Of a DNA stretch of 64,000 nucleotides, positions 53,763 through 63,399 are shown in pieces. The translations under genes and the position numbers were made by a program. Location of the stretch: NCBI GenBank assembly GCA_027484825.1, contig JAIXSE010000019.1:1-64000 (forward strand), written 5' to 3'. The number at the start of each line of letters is the position of its first letter. Positions within the stretch are counted from its first letter, which is position 1. The notes beneath the pieces are model-generated. The model made no database searches, was not told the DNA's origin, and saw only the letters and a list, made by a program, of their open reading frames with translations. Origin of the DNA: Rubrivivax sp. (lineage in GTDB: Bacteria > Pseudomonadota > Gammaproteobacteria > Burkholderiales > Burkholderiaceae_C).

Positions 53763-53824
53763 ATAGCCTGCGGCAATAGGCCTCATTGGGGAATTCAACT
53801 CCGCCAATAGGGCTGGGCCCCTAT
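53763..53824 (+). promoter_or_regulatory. ATAG-rich region before ahpC, possible OxyR site
   Basis: Three ATAG words (53763, 53776, 53807) and CTAT (53821) with ATAGGG-N6-CCCTAT as a perfect inverted repeat lie within 100 bases before ahpC. OxyR sites are built from ATAG and CTAT words, but the spacing here does not match the full consensus. Confidence 0.3.
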
Positions 53825-53862
53825 GATCTCTCCATCCCATCAACCCAACAGCGAGACGAGAG

Positions 53863-54426
53863 ATGTCCCTGATCAATACCCAAGTGCAACCCTTCAAGGC
53901 ACAAGCCTTCCACAACGGCAAGTTCATTGAAGTGACGGAAGAGTCGCTCAAGGGCAAGTGGTCTGTGCTGATCTTCATGCCGGCCGCCTTCACCTTCAAC
54001 TGCCCGACCGAAGTCGAAGACGCTGCCGACAACTACGCCGAGTTCCAGAAGCTGGGCGCCGAGGTCTACATCGTCACCACCGACACCCACTTCTCGCACA
54101 AGGTGTGGCACGAAACCTCGCCGGCCGTCGGCAAGGCCAAGTTCCCCCTGATCGGCGACCCGACCCACGCCCTGACCAACGCCTTCGGCGTGCACATCCC
54201 TGAAGAAGGTCTGGCCCTGCGCGGCACGTTCGTGATCAATCCGGAAGGCGTGATCAAGACCGCTGAAGTGCACGACAACGCCATCGCCCGTGACGTCAAG
54301 GAAACCCTGCGCAAGGTCAAGGCTGCCAAGTACGTGGCCGAGCACCCGGGCCAGGTCTGCCCCGCCAAGTGGAACGACGGCGAGAAGACCCTGACCCCGT
54401 CGCTGGACCTGGTCGGCAAGATCTAA
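53863..54426 (+). CDS. ahpC: Peroxiredoxin AhpC
   Basis: 187 residues. Typical two-Cys peroxiredoxin that reduces H2O2 and organic peroxides. Peroxidatic Cys in FTFNCPTEVEDAADNY, resolving Cys in HPGQVCPAKWNDGEKTL. Starts MSLINTQVQPFKAQAF, as in enteric AhpC. Followed by its reductase ahpF after 197 bases without a gene. Confidence 0.97.
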   Translation: MSLINTQVQPFKAQAFHNGKFIEVTEESLKGKWSVLIFMPAAFTFNCPTEVEDAADNYAEFQKLGAEVYIVTTDTHFSHKVWHETSPAVGKAKFPLIGDPTHALTNAFGVHIPEEGLALRGTFVINPEGVIKTAEVHDNAIARDVKETLRKVKAAKYVAEHPGQVCPAKWNDGEKTLTPSLDLVGKI

Positions 54427-54623
54427 GGTCTGCCCCCACCCCCGGATTCGGTTGAGGATGCTCCTCACCCAATCTTTGCCAATGCAACACTCGCGGGCCC
54501 TTGCGGCCTGCGGGTGGGTTGCTGGCCGCCCTGTGATCAGTCATTCGGATCGCGATGATCCAGGGAGGCCGGCTCTCAAAGTCGCTTAGCGCTTGAACAC
54601 CACAAGCAAGAAAGGAAGTAACG

Positions 54624-56177
54624 ATGTTGGACGACAACCTGAAGGCGCAGCTCAAGGCCTACCTGGAGCGGGTGACGCTGCCGTTCGAGATCGAGGCCTC
54701 GCTGAACGACTCTGAGAGCTCGGCGCAGCTCATGCAGCTGCTGCAGGACATCGATGCGATGTCCGACAAGATCACCCTGAAGCTGGACGGCAACGATGCC
54801 CGTCGCCCGTCTTTCAGCCTCAAGCGCACGGGCACCGACCAGAGCCTGCGCTTTGCCGGCATCCCGCTGGGCCATGAGTTCACCTCGCTGGTGCTGGCCC
54901 TGCTGTGGACCGGTGGCCATCCCCCGAAGGTCGAGCAGTCCACCATCGACCAGGTCAAGGGCCTGGACGGCGACTACGCCTTCGAGGTGTACATGTCCCT
55001 GTCCTGCCACAACTGCCCGGACGTGGTGCAGGCGCTGTCGCTGAGGGCGGTGCTGAACCCCCGCGTCAAGACGGTGATCATCGACGGCGGCCTGTTCCAG
55101 GACGAGGTCAATGCCCGCGAAATCATGGCGGTGCCGGCGGTCTATCTGAACGGCTCGCACTTCGGCTCCGGCCGGATGACGGTGGAAGAGATCGTCGCCA
55201 AGCTGGACACCAATGCAGGCGCCAAGGACGCAGCCAAGCTGTCCACCAAGGAACCGTATGACGTGCTGGTGGTGGGCGGTGGCCCGGCCGGTGCCGCAGC
55301 GGCGGTGTATGCCGCCCGCAAGGGCATCCGCACCGGAGTCGCGGCCGAGCGTTTCGGCGGTCAGGTGAACGACACCCTGGCCATCGAGAACTACATCTCG
55401 GTGCTGTCCACGGACGGCCCCAAGTTCGCGATGGCGCTGGAGTCCCACGTGAAGGACTACGGGGTGGACGTGATGAACCTGCAGCGCGCGGACAAGCTGA
55501 TCCCGGCCGCAACGCCGGGCGGTCTGATCGAAGTGCAGCTGGCCAACGGTGCGACGCTCAAGAGCAAGACCATCATCCTCTCGACCGGCGCCCGCTGGCG
55601 CAATGTGAATGTGCCCGGTGAAGAGGAGTACAAGAACAAGGGCGTGGCCTATTGCCCGCACTGTGACGGTCCGCTGTTCAAGGGCAAGCGTGTGGCGGTG
55701 ATCGGCGGCGGCAATTCCGGCGTGGAAGCGGCCATCGACCTGGCCGGCTTGGTGGCGCATGTCACGCTGCTGGAATTCGGCGACCAACTGCGTGCCGATG
55801 CGGTGCTGGTGAAGAAGCTGGAGAGCCTGGCGAACGTCACCATCATCAAGCAGGCGCAGACCACCGAGTTCACCGGCGCGGGTGGCAAGCTCAACGGCCT
55901 GAACTACACCGACCGCGCCACCGGTGAAGCCCGCCGCGTGGAACTGGAAGGCGTGTTCGTGCAGATTGGCCTGGTGCCCAACACCGAATGGCTGCGCGGC
56001 GTGGTGGAGCTGTCCAAGCACGGCGAGATCATCGTGGATGCCAAGGGCCAGACCTCGGTGCCGGGCGTCTTCGCCGCCGGCGATGCCACCACCGTGCCTT
56101 ACAAGCAGATCATCATCGCCGCCGGGGATGGTGCGAAGGCGGCCCTGTCGGCCTTCGATCACCTGATCCGCAACTGA
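54624..56177 (+). CDS. ahpF: Alkyl hydroperoxide reductase subunit F
   Basis: 517 residues. Flavoprotein that passes electrons from NADH to AhpC. N-terminal double-thioredoxin domain with redox Cys pair in [13 protein letters not shown] motif [19 protein letters not shown]; second redox centre in [14 protein letters not shown] motif [18 protein letters not shown]-terminal [15 protein letters not shown]. Standard length. Ends with a strong terminator. Confidence 0.97.
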   Translation: MLDDNLKAQLKAYLERVTLPFEIEASLNDSESSAQLMQLLQDIDAMSDKITLKLDGNDARRPSFSLKRTGTDQSLRFAGIPLGHEFTSLVLALLWTGGHPPKVEQSTIDQVKGLDGDYAFEVYMSLSCHNCPDVVQALSLRAVLNPRVKTVIIDGGLFQDEVNAREIMAVPAVYLNGSHFGSGRMTVEEIVAKLDTNAGAKDAAKLSTKEPYDVLVVGGGPAGAAAAVYAARKGIRTGVAAERFGGQVNDTLAIENYISVLSTDGPKFAMALESHVKDYGVDVMNLQRADKLIPAATPGGLIEVQLANGATLKSKTIILSTGARWRNVNVPGEEEYKNKGVAYCPHCDGPLFKGKRVAVIGGGNSGVEAAIDLAGLVAHVTLLEFGDQLRADAVLVKKLESLANVTIIKQAQTTEFTGAGGKLNGLNYTDRATGEARRVELEGVFVQIGLVPNTEWLRGVVELSKHGEIIVDAKGQTSVPGVFAAGDATTVPYKQIIIAAGDGAKAALSAFDHLIRN

Positions 56178-56238
56178 CGCGCCGTGGATGCGCGGCTGAT
56201 GCCGCTCTGATCCGCTGTTGTCCTTTGGGATGACCTTG

Positions 56239-56270
56239 GCGCCGCCGCCTTCGGGCCGCGGCGCTTTTTT
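56239..56270 (+). terminator. Intrinsic terminator after ahpF
   Basis: An 11-bp stem with one mismatch (left arm 56239-56249, right arm 56254-56264) closed by a UUCG tetraloop and followed by TTTTTT (56265-56270). Ends the ahpC-ahpF unit. Confidence 0.95.
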
Positions 56271-56404
56271 GCGTCAGCCGGGCGCAACGGCGTCCCCGCG
56301 TCCGGACGCCGATCCCTCAGCGGGCTGCGGATATTGCGCTTCCAAAACACCGCGACCCTTGCCCCGGCCCTTTCCAAATCCGCCGTGCTGGCCATGATCG
56401 TCCG

Positions 56405-57664
56405 ATGCCGATGGTGGCGAAATGGCGGGAGTCGGGAATGTCGCGCATGAGTGTGGGGGTGCTGCTGATGCTGGCCGCCGTGTGGTGGCTGTGGGAAGGG
56501 CGGCTGGAGCAGGTGACGCCACCGGCGCAGGTCGTGATCCAGGCCGGCCCCACGGGCGGGTCCTTCGATACCCATGCGCGGGCCTATGCCGCCATGATGG
56601 CGACCCGCGGCTTTCGGGTGGAGGTGCGCAACCAGGAAGACAGCCTGCGCATCATCGACCGGCTGGAGGCGGCGGATGCGCAGGTGCAGATCGGCTTCAC
56701 CGCACAGCGGCTGAAGGCCGCCGATCACCCGGACGTGTTCTCGGTCGGCGCGGTGGAACTGCAGCCGCTTTTTCTGTTCATGCGCCGCAGCCTGCCGGAG
56801 CCGAGCTCGCTGGCTCAGCTCGCCGGCCTGCGCCTGGTGATGCCCCAGCGCAGCAGCGCCACCGCCCAGGCCACCACCGATGTGCTGCAGCGTTATGGCG
56901 TCACGCCGGACAACACACGCTTCACCCACAGCTCGCTCAGGCAGGCCGCGGAGGCCATGCTCATGGGGCAACATGACGCTGGCTTCTTCATGGTGGCGCC
57001 CAACAATCCGCTGGTGGCGCGGCTCGCGGCCCATCCGGACCTGCGCATGGTGTCCTTCGCCGACCATCTGAGCATTGCCCGCAACCTGGACTATCTCAAG
57101 CCGGCGACCTTGATCCGCGGTGCACTCGATCTGCGCGCGCCGGTGCCGCCGACGGATGTGTCCCTGGTGGCCGCCACCGTCAACGTGGTGGTGCGCCGGG
57201 ACATCCATCCGGCGGTGCTCTATGCGCTGCTGCAGGCGATGGAGGAGATCCACAAGGGCCAGACGCTGGTGTCCGACGCCGGCGATTTCCCGCGTCGCAG
57301 CGGGACCGACCTGCCGGTGCACACGCTTGCGCTGGAGTGGACCAAAAGCGGCACGCCCTGGCTCTATACCCATCTGCCGGCGACCCTGGCCGGAGTTGTC
57401 GATGCCTATTGGGCGCCGGCGCTGTTTGTGCTGGCCGCCGTGTCTGCGGTCGGCACCCTGCAGTCGCTGACGGGTTTCATCGACGGGCTGGTGCTGGGCA
57501 TCGCCCTGCACTGGCTGGGCTGGCTGGAGCTCCGGGTGGCGCGTGGGCGCAAACCCGGTTGGCTGGGTCGGCATTTGTTCCGCTTGGTGGAGTCCGTATT
57601 CAACCGCAAGGGGCGCGATCAGTTGGCGCGGGATCGGCTGGAGCATCTGCGGCCGCATATGTAG
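56405..57664 (+). CDS. TAXI family TRAP-type solute-binding protein with C-terminal membrane helix
   Basis: 419 residues. One N-terminal hydrophobic helix (GVLLMLAAVWWLWEG) acts as anchor; the TAXI domain begins IQAGPTGGSFDTHARAYAAMM and includes HSSLRQAAEAMLMGQHDAGFFM. The C-terminus has one or two membrane helices (AYWAPALFVLAAVSAVGTL and GLVLGIALHWLGW) and a basic tail. Normal TAXI proteins are free in the periplasm and pair with TRAP permease genes; here there is none in the window. ATG 56405 or 56411. Confidence 0.82.
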   Translation: MPMVAKWRESGMSRMSVGVLLMLAAVWWLWEGRLEQVTPPAQVVIQAGPTGGSFDTHARAYAAMMATRGFRVEVRNQEDSLRIIDRLEAADAQVQIGFTAQRLKAADHPDVFSVGAVELQPLFLFMRRSLPEPSSLAQLAGLRLVMPQRSSATAQATTDVLQRYGVTPDNTRFTHSSLRQAAEAMLMGQHDAGFFMVAPNNPLVARLAAHPDLRMVSFADHLSIARNLDYLKPATLIRGALDLRAPVPPTDVSLVAATVNVVVRRDIHPAVLYALLQAMEEIHKGQTLVSDAGDFPRRSGTDLPVHTLALEWTKSGTPWLYTHLPATLAGVVDAYWAPALFVLAAVSAVGTLQSLTGFIDGLVLGIALHWLGWLELRVARGRKPGWLGRHLFRLVESVFNRKGRDQLARDRLEHLRPHM

Positions 57665-57682
57665 CGTCCCACGCGCTGGTGG

Positions 57683-58381
57683 TCAATGCATCGGGCGAGG
57701 AGGGCTAGGAGGGCGGGGAGGCCGCGCCGGTATCCATCGACGCAGCGCTGCCATTCCCGCATTGACCACCTGCCGCAGCGCAATGAACACCAGCACCACG
57801 CAGCCCATCAGGCCCAGGCGATCGGCGGTGGTCGGCAACTGCTCCAGCGCGCGCAGCGTGACCGCGGTGGCTTCCACCACGCCCACCGCGGCGCCAAAGC
57901 CACTGGACAGCACCATGACGAAGAAGCAGCGGACCAGACCGGTCAGGAACAGTTGCACCCCCGCCGTGCCGCCGATGCGCCAGTCCAGGATGGCCGGCTG
58001 CAGGGTGTCGGCCACATAGGCCGCCGCATAAAACGCCAGGGCCAGGGCCACCGAGGCCTCGGGCCCGATCCCCCACTGCGTGGGCATGGCGTGCAGCAAC
58101 ACATACATCACCACAAAGGCCGGCGCGGCGCGCAGCAGCGCGGTCACCAGTCCGGCCGCGCCTGCGCAGAACCGCCGTGTCCAGGTGGCGACGCTCAGAC
58201 CTAGCGACCGGCCAGGCCCCGTGTTCATCGAGTCGCGCCCCGGCAGCTGGGCCACGCCGAGCACCACACCGAGTGGCAGGCCCACACTCATCGCGTGGGC
58301 CGCCACCGTGAGATTGACCCCCAGGGCCTGCAGAAACTCGGGGGCGAAGTCCGGCAGGAACCGGATCAGCGTCATCGTCAT
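57683..58381 (-). CDS. Amino-acid ABC transporter permease
   Basis: 232 residues, about five membrane helices, similar to the HisQ/HisM type permeases of polar amino-acid ABC transporters, but the C-terminal half (FVMVLSSGFGAAVGVVEATAV) is divergent. It follows the binding protein-permease fusion gene by about 100 bases on the same strand and likely forms the second permease subunit. No ATPase gene is present in the window. Confidence 0.72.
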   Translation of the reverse strand: MTMTLIRFLPDFAPEFLQALGVNLTVAAHAMSVGLPLGVVLGVAQLPGRDSMNTGPGRSLGLSVATWTRRFCAGAAGLVTALLRAAPAFVVMYVLLHAMPTQWGIGPEASVALALAFYAAAYVADTLQPAILDWRIGGTAGVQLFLTGLVRCFFVMVLSSGFGAAVGVVEATAVTLRALEQLPTTADRLGLMGCVVLVFIALRQVVNAGMAALRRWIPARPPRPPSPPRPMH

Positions 58382-58481
58382 GCCTGGTCTCCTTCAAAGC
58401 CCTGTTTGCGGTCCAGGGCGGGCCGCGCCAGTCCCACCCGGTCCCGTCCGACCCCACCCCATCCCGCCGCGTCACGCCGGG

Positions 58482-60236
58482 TCACGCCAGCGGCTGCAAG
58501 CGCGCCTGCAGCCGGTTCAACAGCATCACCACCAGCGACACCAGGGCCATGTAGAACACCAGCAGCAATCCGAAGGTGGTGGTTGATTCAGCGGAGAACG
58601 ACGCAATATCCGTCTGCGCCGCCAGCAACTCCGGCACGCCGATCAGCGACGCCACCGGACTGCCCCGCGTGGCATTGGCCGCGAATGACGCCAACTGCGC
58701 CCGAGCCTGCAAGGCGGCGGCGAGCAGACCATCGGGCCTGCCGGACAGACGCAGGTCGCGGCGCGCCTCGGCCACCGCCTGCCCGGCATTGCTGCCATTG
58801 AACAGGCCCAGCACCACCACGGCCACCGCCCAGGCCTTGATCGGCGTGACCATCCCCAGGCTGCTGAGCAACATGCCGGCAGCGGACATGAACAGCACCA
58901 TCGGTGTGGACTGCATCACCAGCAGCGCGAAGGACAGCGGCCACCGAAGCGCGGCCCATCGTGCCGACAGCCCGGCGCCGAAGCCCAGCGCAATCAGCAT
59001 CGTGGCCAGCACGGCACCGGCCACCAGCGCCAGGGAATAAGCGACGCCATCGAGGAACAGCTTCAAGGCGATCTGGGTCTTGAGCATGGCCAGCGTGACC
59101 TCCACCTCCAGATGCGTCTCCACCCAGGCCTCCAGGGCCTGGGCCGCGCCGGCGATGCGGGTGGGCGCGAGCCGGTTGTCCCGCGGTGGATCAACGCATG
59201 CAGCGTCATCCGGCGCCGACGCCGCGCTGCAGGGCGGCGCTGACCATCGCACCTGCTGCGCCGCCAGCCAGGGCGTCACCACGCCGTAGGTCCGCGCCAG
59301 TCGCATCAGGGTGCCGTCGCGGTGCAGCCAGCGCAGTTCGGTCGCCAGCCACCGTGCCAGCGTGTCGCTGCGCCGGTGAACGACGATGCCCCAGGGCAGC
59401 GGGGCAAACGACAGCTTGACCTCATGGCCCGGCGGCAGCACGGGCAGCAGCAGACTGTCGTCATGCGCCGCCAGCGGGCAGGTGCCGTTGCGGATCTTTT
59501 CCACCAAACGGCCGGCGCTGCCGAACAGCATCAGGCGGGCGCCGTGGACCGCCAACTCCGCATTGGTCGAATTGCCGATGGTGACGCACACGGTGTGACC
59601 GGCGAGGGCATCCAGGCTGCGGACGTCATGCAGTTCCGACTGGCGCGGGCCCACCACCACGGTGGAGGATTCGTAGTAGTGCGGACGCACGAACAGCGCC
59701 TGCTCATCCCGCTGCAGGGTGTGGCCAGTGGTGGCGATCAACGCATCCACACGGTCCTCACCCAGCACCACCATGCGGTCCGCCGCACTGACCTCCACAA
59801 AGCGCACATCGACACCCATGCGCTCGGCCAGCAAACGTGCCAGTGCCGGCTCGAAACCCTGCGGACCCTCCGGTGTGGAGCGGCCGAACGGGGGATAGTC
59901 CGAGCGCACGCCGATGCGGATCTCCTTGCGGCAGCGGATGCGGTCGAGGATGTCGAGGTCGGCATCACAGCGGTCGCTCGTGTCCTGGACGCGCAGGCCG
60001 GTGAGTGGGGGCGTGCGGTCGATGGCGGCGGCGCTCCACGCGGCGCCTGGCAGCAGCGCCCAGGCGAGCAGCAGGAAGAACAGCCGGAAGACCAGCAGGA
60101 TGGAGTTCCCGACGACGCATAGCATCGGCGCCAGCGTTTCCACCTGCCTCCCCACAAGGATCGGTGTCAGGCGCTGCATCCAGAGCGACTGGGTGCCAGG
60201 CTCCACGCTGCCGAGACGGTCGATGCCTCGTCTCAT
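58482..60236 (-). CDS. Substrate-binding protein fused to ABC permease (polar amino-acid type)
   Basis: About 584 residues. Signal region LLVFRLFFLLLAWALLPGAAW, then a periplasmic substrate-binding domain (about 100-330): EIRIGVRSDYPPFGRSTPEG and GFEPALARLLAERMGVDVRFVEVS are typical of family 3. A permease domain follows (about 385-580) with GVAYSLALVAGAVLATMLIALG and LIGVPELLAAQTDIASFSAE, the latter matching the conserved GVPELL-type loop. Such fusions occur in Gram-positive bacteria and some others. ATG 60236 used; ATG 60125 just before the signal peptide is an alternative. Confidence 0.82.
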   Translation of the reverse strand: MRRGIDRLGSVEPGTQSLWMQRLTPILVGRQVETLAPMLCVVGNSILLVFRLFFLLLAWALLPGAAWSAAAIDRTPPLTGLRVQDTSDRCDADLDILDRIRCRKEIRIGVRSDYPPFGRSTPEGPQGFEPALARLLAERMGVDVRFVEVSAADRMVVLGEDRVDALIATTGHTLQRDEQALFVRPHYYESSTVVVGPRQSELHDVRSLDALAGHTVCVTIGNSTNAELAVHGARLMLFGSAGRLVEKIRNGTCPLAAHDDSLLLPVLPPGHEVKLSFAPLPWGIVVHRRSDTLARWLATELRWLHRDGTLMRLARTYGVVTPWLAAQQVRWSAPPCSAASAPDDAACVDPPRDNRLAPTRIAGAAQALEAWVETHLEVEVTLAMLKTQIALKLFLDGVAYSLALVAGAVLATMLIALGFGAGLSARWAALRWPLSFALLVMQSTPMVLFMSAAGMLLSSLGMVTPIKAWAVAVVVLGLFNGSNAGQAVAEARRDLRLSGRPDGLLAAALQARAQLASFAANATRGSPVASLIGVPELLAAQTDIASFSAESTTTFGLLLVFYMALVSLVVMLLNRLQARLQPLA

Positions 60237-60241
60237 CCCGC

Positions 60242-60931
60242 TCAACCCGCCGCGGCGTGGCGGATCTCCAGCACATCGAAATCGGAGAAGAGATAAGGCC
60301 CCAGGCGTCGCAGCCCGCGGCCTTCGTGATGTTCGACCCAGCCGGGCGGCAGCACCTTGAGTTTGCTGGGCGGCATCAGCACGGTGATGGTCTGGCAGAC
60401 CTGGGCCTGAAGCCCACAGCGTTCCAGATGGCTCCGGGTGCAGTCCGCATCGAGAAAACTGCTGTGGGTGATGAGGGCCTGCCCCTTTGGCGTCAGCCGC
60501 TGCGGCAGTCCTTCCAGAAAACGATCCAGCACCTCGCGGCCCTGCGGCCCACCGTTGCTCCAGCTGCGCAGTCGCAGCAGCTGCGGCACATCGTCCAGCA
60601 CCGGCAACTGGGGCGGATTGAAGACGATCAGGTCAAAGGCCTGGGCGCCCACCGGGTCCCACAGATCGCCGCGCAGCACCGATGCGGACAAGGCGCCCGA
60701 GGCTTGCAGCAGTGCGCGGGTGCGCTGCACGGCGTCGTCCTCGATGTCCACGCCCACCACCTCCCGGGCCCCGGCCTGGGCCAAGGCGGTGAGCACCACG
60801 CCGCTGCCGGTGCCCAGTTCGAGAACGCGGCCGGTGCAGGGCGGACGTGTCCACAACTGCCGCAGCAAGGCGGCGGTGTATTCCGAAGGGCGGAAGAGGT
60901 CGTCGTGGCACATGGATGGCAGCTCCGGCAT
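60242..60931 (-). CDS. SAM-dependent methyltransferase, HemK-like
   Basis: 229 residues. SAM motif I VLELGTGSGVVLTALAQAG and motif II region VVGVDIEDDAV, plus FNPPQLPVLDD, an NPP[FY]-type catalytic motif of N-methyltransferases. Substrate unknown; it may modify a protein or a small molecule. It lies directly upstream of the binding protein-permease fusion gene. Confidence 0.85.
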   Translation of the reverse strand: MPELPSMCHDDLFRPSEYTAALLRQLWTRPPCTGRVLELGTGSGVVLTALAQAGAREVVGVDIEDDAVQRTRALLQASGALSASVLRGDLWDPVGAQAFDLIVFNPPQLPVLDDVPQLLRLRSWSNGGPQGREVLDRFLEGLPQRLTPKGQALITHSSFLDADCTRSHLERCGLQAQVCQTITVLMPPSKLKVLPPGWVEHHEGRGLRRLGPYLFSDFDVLEIRHAAAG

Positions 60932-61046
60932 GGGCTGCCATGCTGGCGCCCACCGCGGGAAGCGGCCATCGGCAAATCGCTGAATTTGCGCGGCACCGCG
61001 CCTGACTTGTCGCAGCGCGCCCGCAGGAAGCGCCCCGACTGATGCG

Positions 61047-61409
61047 TCAGGGCATGTGCGGCAGCACGCTGAGATAGTCCACAGCGCGAGTCGGCTGGAA
61101 GCGGGCCGATGCGAACGAGCTGCCGCGCAGGCCGCATTCCACCAGCAGGATCAGCAGGCCCAGCCCGGGAATCAGGGCGGCCAGCAGCCACCAGGCCGAA
61201 TGGCCGCGGTCATGCAGGCGTCGGCCCCAGCTGGAGACCAGCAGCACCATCGCCACGAGCAGGGCCGGCCAGCCCATCACCGTCTTGAACCCCGTCCACA
61301 CGATCCACACGGTGAAGGGGATGAGCACGCATTGGCGCGCCCAGAAGCCGGCACGCGTCAGGGTGCCGGTGGTCTTGATTTCACTGCACGCCGCATCGAT
61401 CAGGCGCAT
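61047..61409 (-). CDS. DUF805 family membrane protein
   Basis: 120 residues with three membrane helices. Family signature GRRLHDRGHSAWWLLAALIPGLG and a GFWARQ start. Function unknown. Single gene between a methyltransferase and CsbD. Confidence 0.88.
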   Translation of the reverse strand: MRLIDAACSEIKTTGTLTRAGFWARQCVLIPFTVWIVWTGFKTVMGWPALLVAMVLLVSSWGRRLHDRGHSAWWLLAALIPGLGLLILLVECGLRGSSFASARFQPTRAVDYLSVLPHMP

Positions 61410-61558
61410 GTCACTTCCTCCCGGGCCGCATCATGCCTGAAGCAGGCTGCGCAGGCCGATGCCCCCTCGCGGCGCATTGCAACGAGCTGTTGGCATCGTG
61501 GGCTTGAAGTGACAGAAGTGCGGGCGGCGGTTGTAGAGCGCCCGCGCCGCCAAAAGAC

Positions 61559-61581
61559 AAAGCGCGGCCAGGCCGCGCTTT
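61559..61581 (-). terminator. Intrinsic terminator after the CsbD gene
   Basis: AAAGCGCGGCC-A-GGCCGCGCTTT palindrome, on the minus strand followed by TGTCTTTTGG, about 45 bases after the CsbD stop codon. Confidence 0.75.
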
Positions 61582-61628
61582 GCTGTGTCCAGGGCGTCAG
61601 GCTGAGGGAGGCTCAGCCTGCCAAGCGC

Positions 61629-61811
61629 TTAGCGCTTGTTGGCGTCCTTGACCACTTCCTTGGCGTCACCGAAGGACTTTTGCACCTTGCCTTCGGCTTG
61701 GCGAGCCAGACCCTTGGCCTGCTGCTCGTCGCTGCCGATGACTTCACCGGTCTTCTGTTGCACCTTGCCGGCAGCGTCCTTCACGGCGCCCTTCACTTGG
61801 TCCTTGTTCAT
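61629..61811 (-). CDS. CsbD family stress protein
   Basis: 60 residues, Lys/Gln/Ala-rich helix without cysteine. CsbD-family pattern MNKDQVKGAVKDAAGKVQQ and LARQAEGKVQKSFGDAKE. Abundant small stress proteins of unknown action, usually induced in stationary phase. A good ribosome site (AAGGAG) is visible upstream. Confidence 0.93.
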   Translation of the reverse strand: MNKDQVKGAVKDAAGKVQQKTGEVIGSDEQQAKGLARQAEGKVQKSFGDAKEVVKDANKR

Positions 61812-61981
61812 GGCTTGACTCCTTGGTTGGTTACCTGGCCCGCGGTCCCTGCCGTGGCGGCTGGATTTGCGGGAGACAGAGTCATGGTAGGCAGCCGCCA
61901 GCGTCGGTGGTGCAGGTGTTGCAGAGGTTCTGGTGTCGGTGCAGACCTACGCCCTCAGCGAACACGTCCAAGCCTCGAACA

Positions 61982-62950
61982 TCAAGCGCGGATCTGACGG
62001 GAACGCCACAGGCCTTCGAGCGAATACACCGCCAGTGCCGCCCAGATGAAGCCGAAGCCCGCCAGACGCGCGGTGCTCAGCGGCTCGTGATAGAGCCACA
62101 CGCCCAGCGCGAATTGCAGGGTGGGCGCGATGTACTGCATCAGCCCGAGCAAGGTCATGGTGATGCGTCGCGCACCGGCGGCAAACAGCAGCAGCGGCAC
62201 GGCGGTCATCGGGCCGGCCAGCAGCAGCCAGCCCAGTGGGGAGGGCGAGCCGCTCACCAGGGCGCTGCTGCCCTGCCAGGTCCACACGGCCAGCGCCACA
62301 GCGGCCACGGGCGCCAGCAGCAGCGTCTCCAGCGTGAGGCCCTCCAGCGCGCCCAGTGGCGCCGTCTTGCGCATCAAGCCGTAGCCCCCGAAGCTCATGG
62401 CCAGCACCAGGGCGATCCAGGGCAGTTGTCCAGCGCTGACGGTCAGCCACAGCACGCCGGCCGCGGCCAGGCCCACCGCGAACCACTGGCCAGGACGCAG
62501 CCGCTCCCGCAGCACCAGAAAGCCCAGCGCCACGTTCACCAGCGGATTGATGAAGTAGCCCAGGCTCGCGTCCACCACATGGCCGTGCTGCACCGCCCAG
62601 ACGTAAGTGAGCCAATTCATCGACAGCAGCAATGCCGACAACGCAAAGGTGCCGATCAGGCGCGGCGAACGCAGCACCGGCCCCAGCCAGGCCCAGCGGC
62701 GCAGCACCGTCAGCACCACCGCCACGAACACCAGCGACCAGACGGTGCGGTGGGCCACCACCTCCATGGCATTCACCCCCACCAGTTGCTTGAAGTAGAG
62801 CGGGAACAGGCCCCAGGCGGTGTAGGCGAGCGCGGCGCAGATCATGCCGCTGCGCACGTGCGAGTCGGCGGCCGCTGCAGCCGGTGCGGCGCTGGACGAC
62901 GGAGCGGAGGACGGCGCGGAGGACGAGGCGGAGGAGGAAGGGGCAGTCAC
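61982..62950 (-). CDS. rarD: RarD-type EamA transporter
   Basis: 322 residues from GTG 62950. Ten membrane helices of the RarD family (named chloramphenicol-sensitive protein): GMICAALAYTAWGLFPLYFKQL, NWLTYVWAVQHGHVVDASLG and YFINPLVNVALGF are characteristic. The first 35 residues are a Ser/Ala/Pro repeat and their translation is unsure; the open frame continues to 63067 without an ATG. Transported substrate unknown. Confidence 0.85.
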   Translation of the reverse strand: MTAPSSSASSSAPSSAPSSSAAPAAAAADSHVRSGMICAALAYTAWGLFPLYFKQLVGVNAMEVVAHRTVWSLVFVAVVLTVLRRWAWLGPVLRSPRLIGTFALSALLLSMNWLTYVWAVQHGHVVDASLGYFINPLVNVALGFLVLRERLRPGQWFAVGLAAAGVLWLTVSAGQLPWIALVLAMSFGGYGLMRKTAPLGALEGLTLETLLLAPVAAVALAVWTWQGSSALVSGSPSPLGWLLLAGPMTAVPLLLFAAGARRITMTLLGLMQYIAPTLQFALGVWLYHEPLSTARLAGFGFIWAALAVYSLEGLWRSRQIRA

Positions 62951-63087
62951 AGGTGTGGGGACGTCCGATGGAGCGGCGGATTGTCCCCAAGAACACGGAC
63001 GGCCGGATGTTCGTCTGGAGGAAGCCCTGAAACTTAGGGGGCAGGCCGTCTTTTCATGGACGCGCAAACAGCGCAGGATTCGCGCCC

Positions 63088-63357
63088 ATGGCGCATCTTG
63101 AATTCACCGCCCAGCTCCATCGCTATGTGGACACGCCGGTCCTGGACTGCGACGCCGACCGGCTGGGTGCGGCCCTGGCCCGGGCCTTCGAGCTGAACCC
63201 GCGGCTGCGCGCCTACATCCTCGATGAGCAGGGCCACCTGCGCACGCATGTGGCCGTGTTCATCGACGGACAAAAAGCCCGCGACCGGCAAGGCTTGAGC
63301 GACCCGCTCGGGCCGCGCTCCAAGGTCTACGTGCTTCAGGCGCTGTCCGGCGGCTGA
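63088..63357 (+). CDS. MoaD/ThiS-like ubiquitin-fold protein ending in Gly-Gly
   Basis: 89 residues. The length, TAQLHRYVDTPVL beginning, GHLRTHVAVFIDGQKARD and the terminal ALSGG match small ubiquitin-like sulfur carriers, which use a C-terminal Gly-Gly as the thiocarboxylate site. No MoaE, MoeB or ThiF homologue lies beside it; instead a BNR-repeat protein follows 43 bases downstream, a pair seen in other bacteria as far as I recall. Confidence 0.78.
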   Translation: MAHLEFTAQLHRYVDTPVLDCDADRLGAALARAFELNPRLRAYILDEQGHLRTHVAVFIDGQKARDRQGLSDPLGPRSKVYVLQALSGG

Positions 63358-63399
63358 AGAGGACGGACCTCCACAACGATCAGCGCCCAGGAGACGCCC

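Noticed and set aside
54576-56162. Open frame on the minus strand opposite ahpF
   Set aside because: AhpF is complete with both redox centres on the plus strand; the opposite frame has no recognisable domain.
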